Assembly: GCA_018340375.1 (NCBI GenBank)
Contig: JAFFJZ010000003.1
Span: forward strand, 372,001-436,000
Length of the DNA stretch: 64,000 nucleotides
Reading direction: 5' to 3'
Source of the DNA: Gonatopus flavifemur
Lineage: Eukaryota; Arthropoda; Insecta; Hymenoptera; Dryinidae
The first letter of the stretch is position 1. The number at the start of each line of letters is the position of its first letter. Under the pieces are notes generated by a model, which saw only the letters and a list, made by a program, of their open reading frames with translations, was not told where the DNA came from and made no database searches. The position numbers were made by a program, and so were the translations under genes. Below are positions 56,312 through 59,300 of this stretch, piece by piece.

Positions 56312-59300
56312 GTGATGGTATGATGTTTTCAAGCATTTCTGAATGAAAAATCTGAAATGTTCCACGAATACATTTCTGTATCGAACATTTCAAAGGAGGA
56401 ACTTTATAATAGAATAGAAATGATGAGTAGTTGCATCTTCTTTGATATCCCAGGGAGATGCATTTACCTAGATAGGAATCAACGGATGGCTTAAGTGTGG
56501 CCCAATTTTTACTTATATTGTATGGCCCAGTGTATCATGATACATGTATTATGAATTTTTTTGGAGTTCGACTTATGTGATCATACCGGACCTAGCTCAA
56601 GTTGTGTATATTCACTTTTGCCGGGCTTTAACCTGATTCTTCAAACTTCTTAAAGAAAAAAATGACGTCATTTTTCATGTCATTTGTGATATGAACAATC
56701 ATGTCACATCATGATGATAATTCATATTGGTACAGCTCTACAATAATTACAAGCATGGAGATGCGGTATAGGTTCTCAAATAACTCATGGTTGTACATTG
56801 GCCCAATAATACTTCACCATGTTTGGCAGTTTAATGTTTCGCCGAGTTTCAATCACTTGTTGTAATGCATTTCCTATGGATTCTCAAATAACAAATGGTT
56901 TTATATTGGGCCAATATTGATTCGCCATGTTTGGCAGCTTAATGTTTTACCGAGCTTGGACCAGTTGTCAATATTGGCATTTCCTACCTGTGTTACCAAT
57001 TGAAATAAATTCGATTCATTAATTATTGAGGAAAACTAGGGGAGGATTTGGGATCTAATAACTTCAGCAGAAAGTAATGATTGTCCTTGAGAGAATACAA
57101 GCACATAGGTAACAATTTACTTTTCTATCACATTACTCAAAATTCAATTCATGAAAAACTTTGAAAGGTCTAGGCATAATTCTTCAACAACTTATTCACG
57201 AATTTTGAATTTTGAAATAAATCGAATTTTTCAATAAAACAAATGCCACTGATATGTTCGTATTGCTTCAAGTGAGATTTGAATGAAATATTTGTTAACG
57301 ATTCGAATAAATTTGTTTGTCTGACATTCTTCCAGTTCTACCATCAAGCTATAGTAGTTTTGTGGAACGCCTTTCCTCCATCCGCAATTTCCTCGATCTT
57401 TAATCCTAGTAAAGATGCTATGTGAGAGTAACGAAGCTTGGAACGTCACTAATTCCAGCGGAATTGCTTAGACTCTTATTACAGCGTTTCTCTACTGCCT
57501 GAAAATTTTCGGAATTCCACCGCTAAAGTTCTCAATACTTTTTCACAAGACTTCGTTTGAGTGTCAAAGATGATTAAGAAATCAATTCGGTTCGCTTTTT
57601 TCTTACTAGAAAATACTGTTGAATTGAGTTTTATACTGAAAGTGAAATATAATTTTCCTAATGTTGAACAAATTGATCTTCTCTCAAGTTGTTACGACAA
57701 ATTTCAATCATTCATCCAGCTTAAAAATGATTCAATAATATATAGTACGCTATAGTGTGACGCAGAGTAAAAAACTAGTTGGGAACTTGATGTGATCTCT
57801 ACTGACATTAACTATTGACCGTGGGTGGGTATTATTTTTAATTTTCATGTATCGTGGATGTGAGTTATTCGACGTTTTTTTAAATTCAATCAACAATTGT
57901 CGTATTGTTACACATATAGTTTGATTTCGAACGTGTATCCAATTGCATCGACACGATACGTGCCGAATAAGAAATTATGGAACAACTTTAATCGAAAACA
58001 AAATATTTTTGAATCTTATCGTGGGATAATAGGATTGGTTTGATCACAGCATCTTTTTGGAAGGTATTTTATTTATCAGTGCAAGACACTCTTCTTTCTG
58101 GGTGTTAATGGGAAGGGATAAAACGTAAAGTCTTCTCGATCCACACGAGGTCGACCTCGTAAAGAAACACGGGAAAAATAAATCTTCAACAAAAATCATT
58201 TAATTGACTCATACTATACGGAAAGTACAATGGCACTTAATTACACGATGTCAGAAATTACAGAAATCGATCATCGCTATAGTTAACTTGTCGCAACAGT
58301 TCACGTGGGTGATTTGATTCCAACTGAAGATTCCATTTTTCATTAGGTGCAGCAATGTTTCATTTACTTTTCCTAATTGAGAAGAAAAAAACAAAAAACA
58401 AAAAAACAGAAAAACATTCCTCTCCTTGTGAACATATAAGAGTGGTAAATAGGTGTCAAGAGCACGTTGCCCTGACACTTTTTTTCCAATTTAAAGTTCA
58501 AGCGCGACAGGATACCTTGTGATATGCTTCATAGGGATGAAAAGAGAGAAGGAAAGATAGTGGGAGACAAAGGAAAGACGGCTCTTGGGCTGCCTAGAGA
58601 GGACATTCGTAACACTCGTCGCTGCCGCAGCTGCAGAGTGGAAGTTATTACTCTCGCAGTACCATCATAATACGAGGGAGGGGAATCTTTTCCTCAGGAA
58701 GCCAAACGAACAAAATAGGAGTCACACCCTCGTATGGTTCGGGTTGTCATGATGAAGCCCAGCGCAATAATATTATACGATCGGATCTATGACACAGTCT
58801 TTTGAAATCGGATCATAAATCATTACTTGATCTGTTGGTATGCGAGTGATTTTCACGGCGGATATAGTTGAATCCTTATCAAAATTCTGCTTGATTACTC
58901 AACAATATAAAGAATAATAAATGAGAAGAGCTGAGAAGTACCACACGGAAAAAAGAAAATAGAGAAATTTACCTTGTAGGATGACAACGGGTCGCTTCGA
59001 GTCTTTAAATGGAAATTTGTACAAAACATATTGTCAAATAATTCACATTATAAGAGAAAACTCTATTTTTGTCTTATAATGTGAATTGTTTGACAATATA
59101 TTTTGAAAAAATTTCCATTCAAAGACTCGAAGCGACGCGTTGTCATCCTACAAGGTAAATTTCTCCATTTTCTTTTTTTCGTGCAATATTAAGAAATATT
59201 TTTATTCATGGTGTAAGAATAAGATCGGTTCATCCTATGAATTCATTTGTTATAAGAAAAATTATGAGTGCAAATGAAAATAAGTTCGGCTGAAACGATG

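Noticed and set aside
56111..56365. Reverse-strand ORF with more than 20 consecutive His
   Set aside because: It is created by the (ATG)n microsatellite; no domain or splice context.
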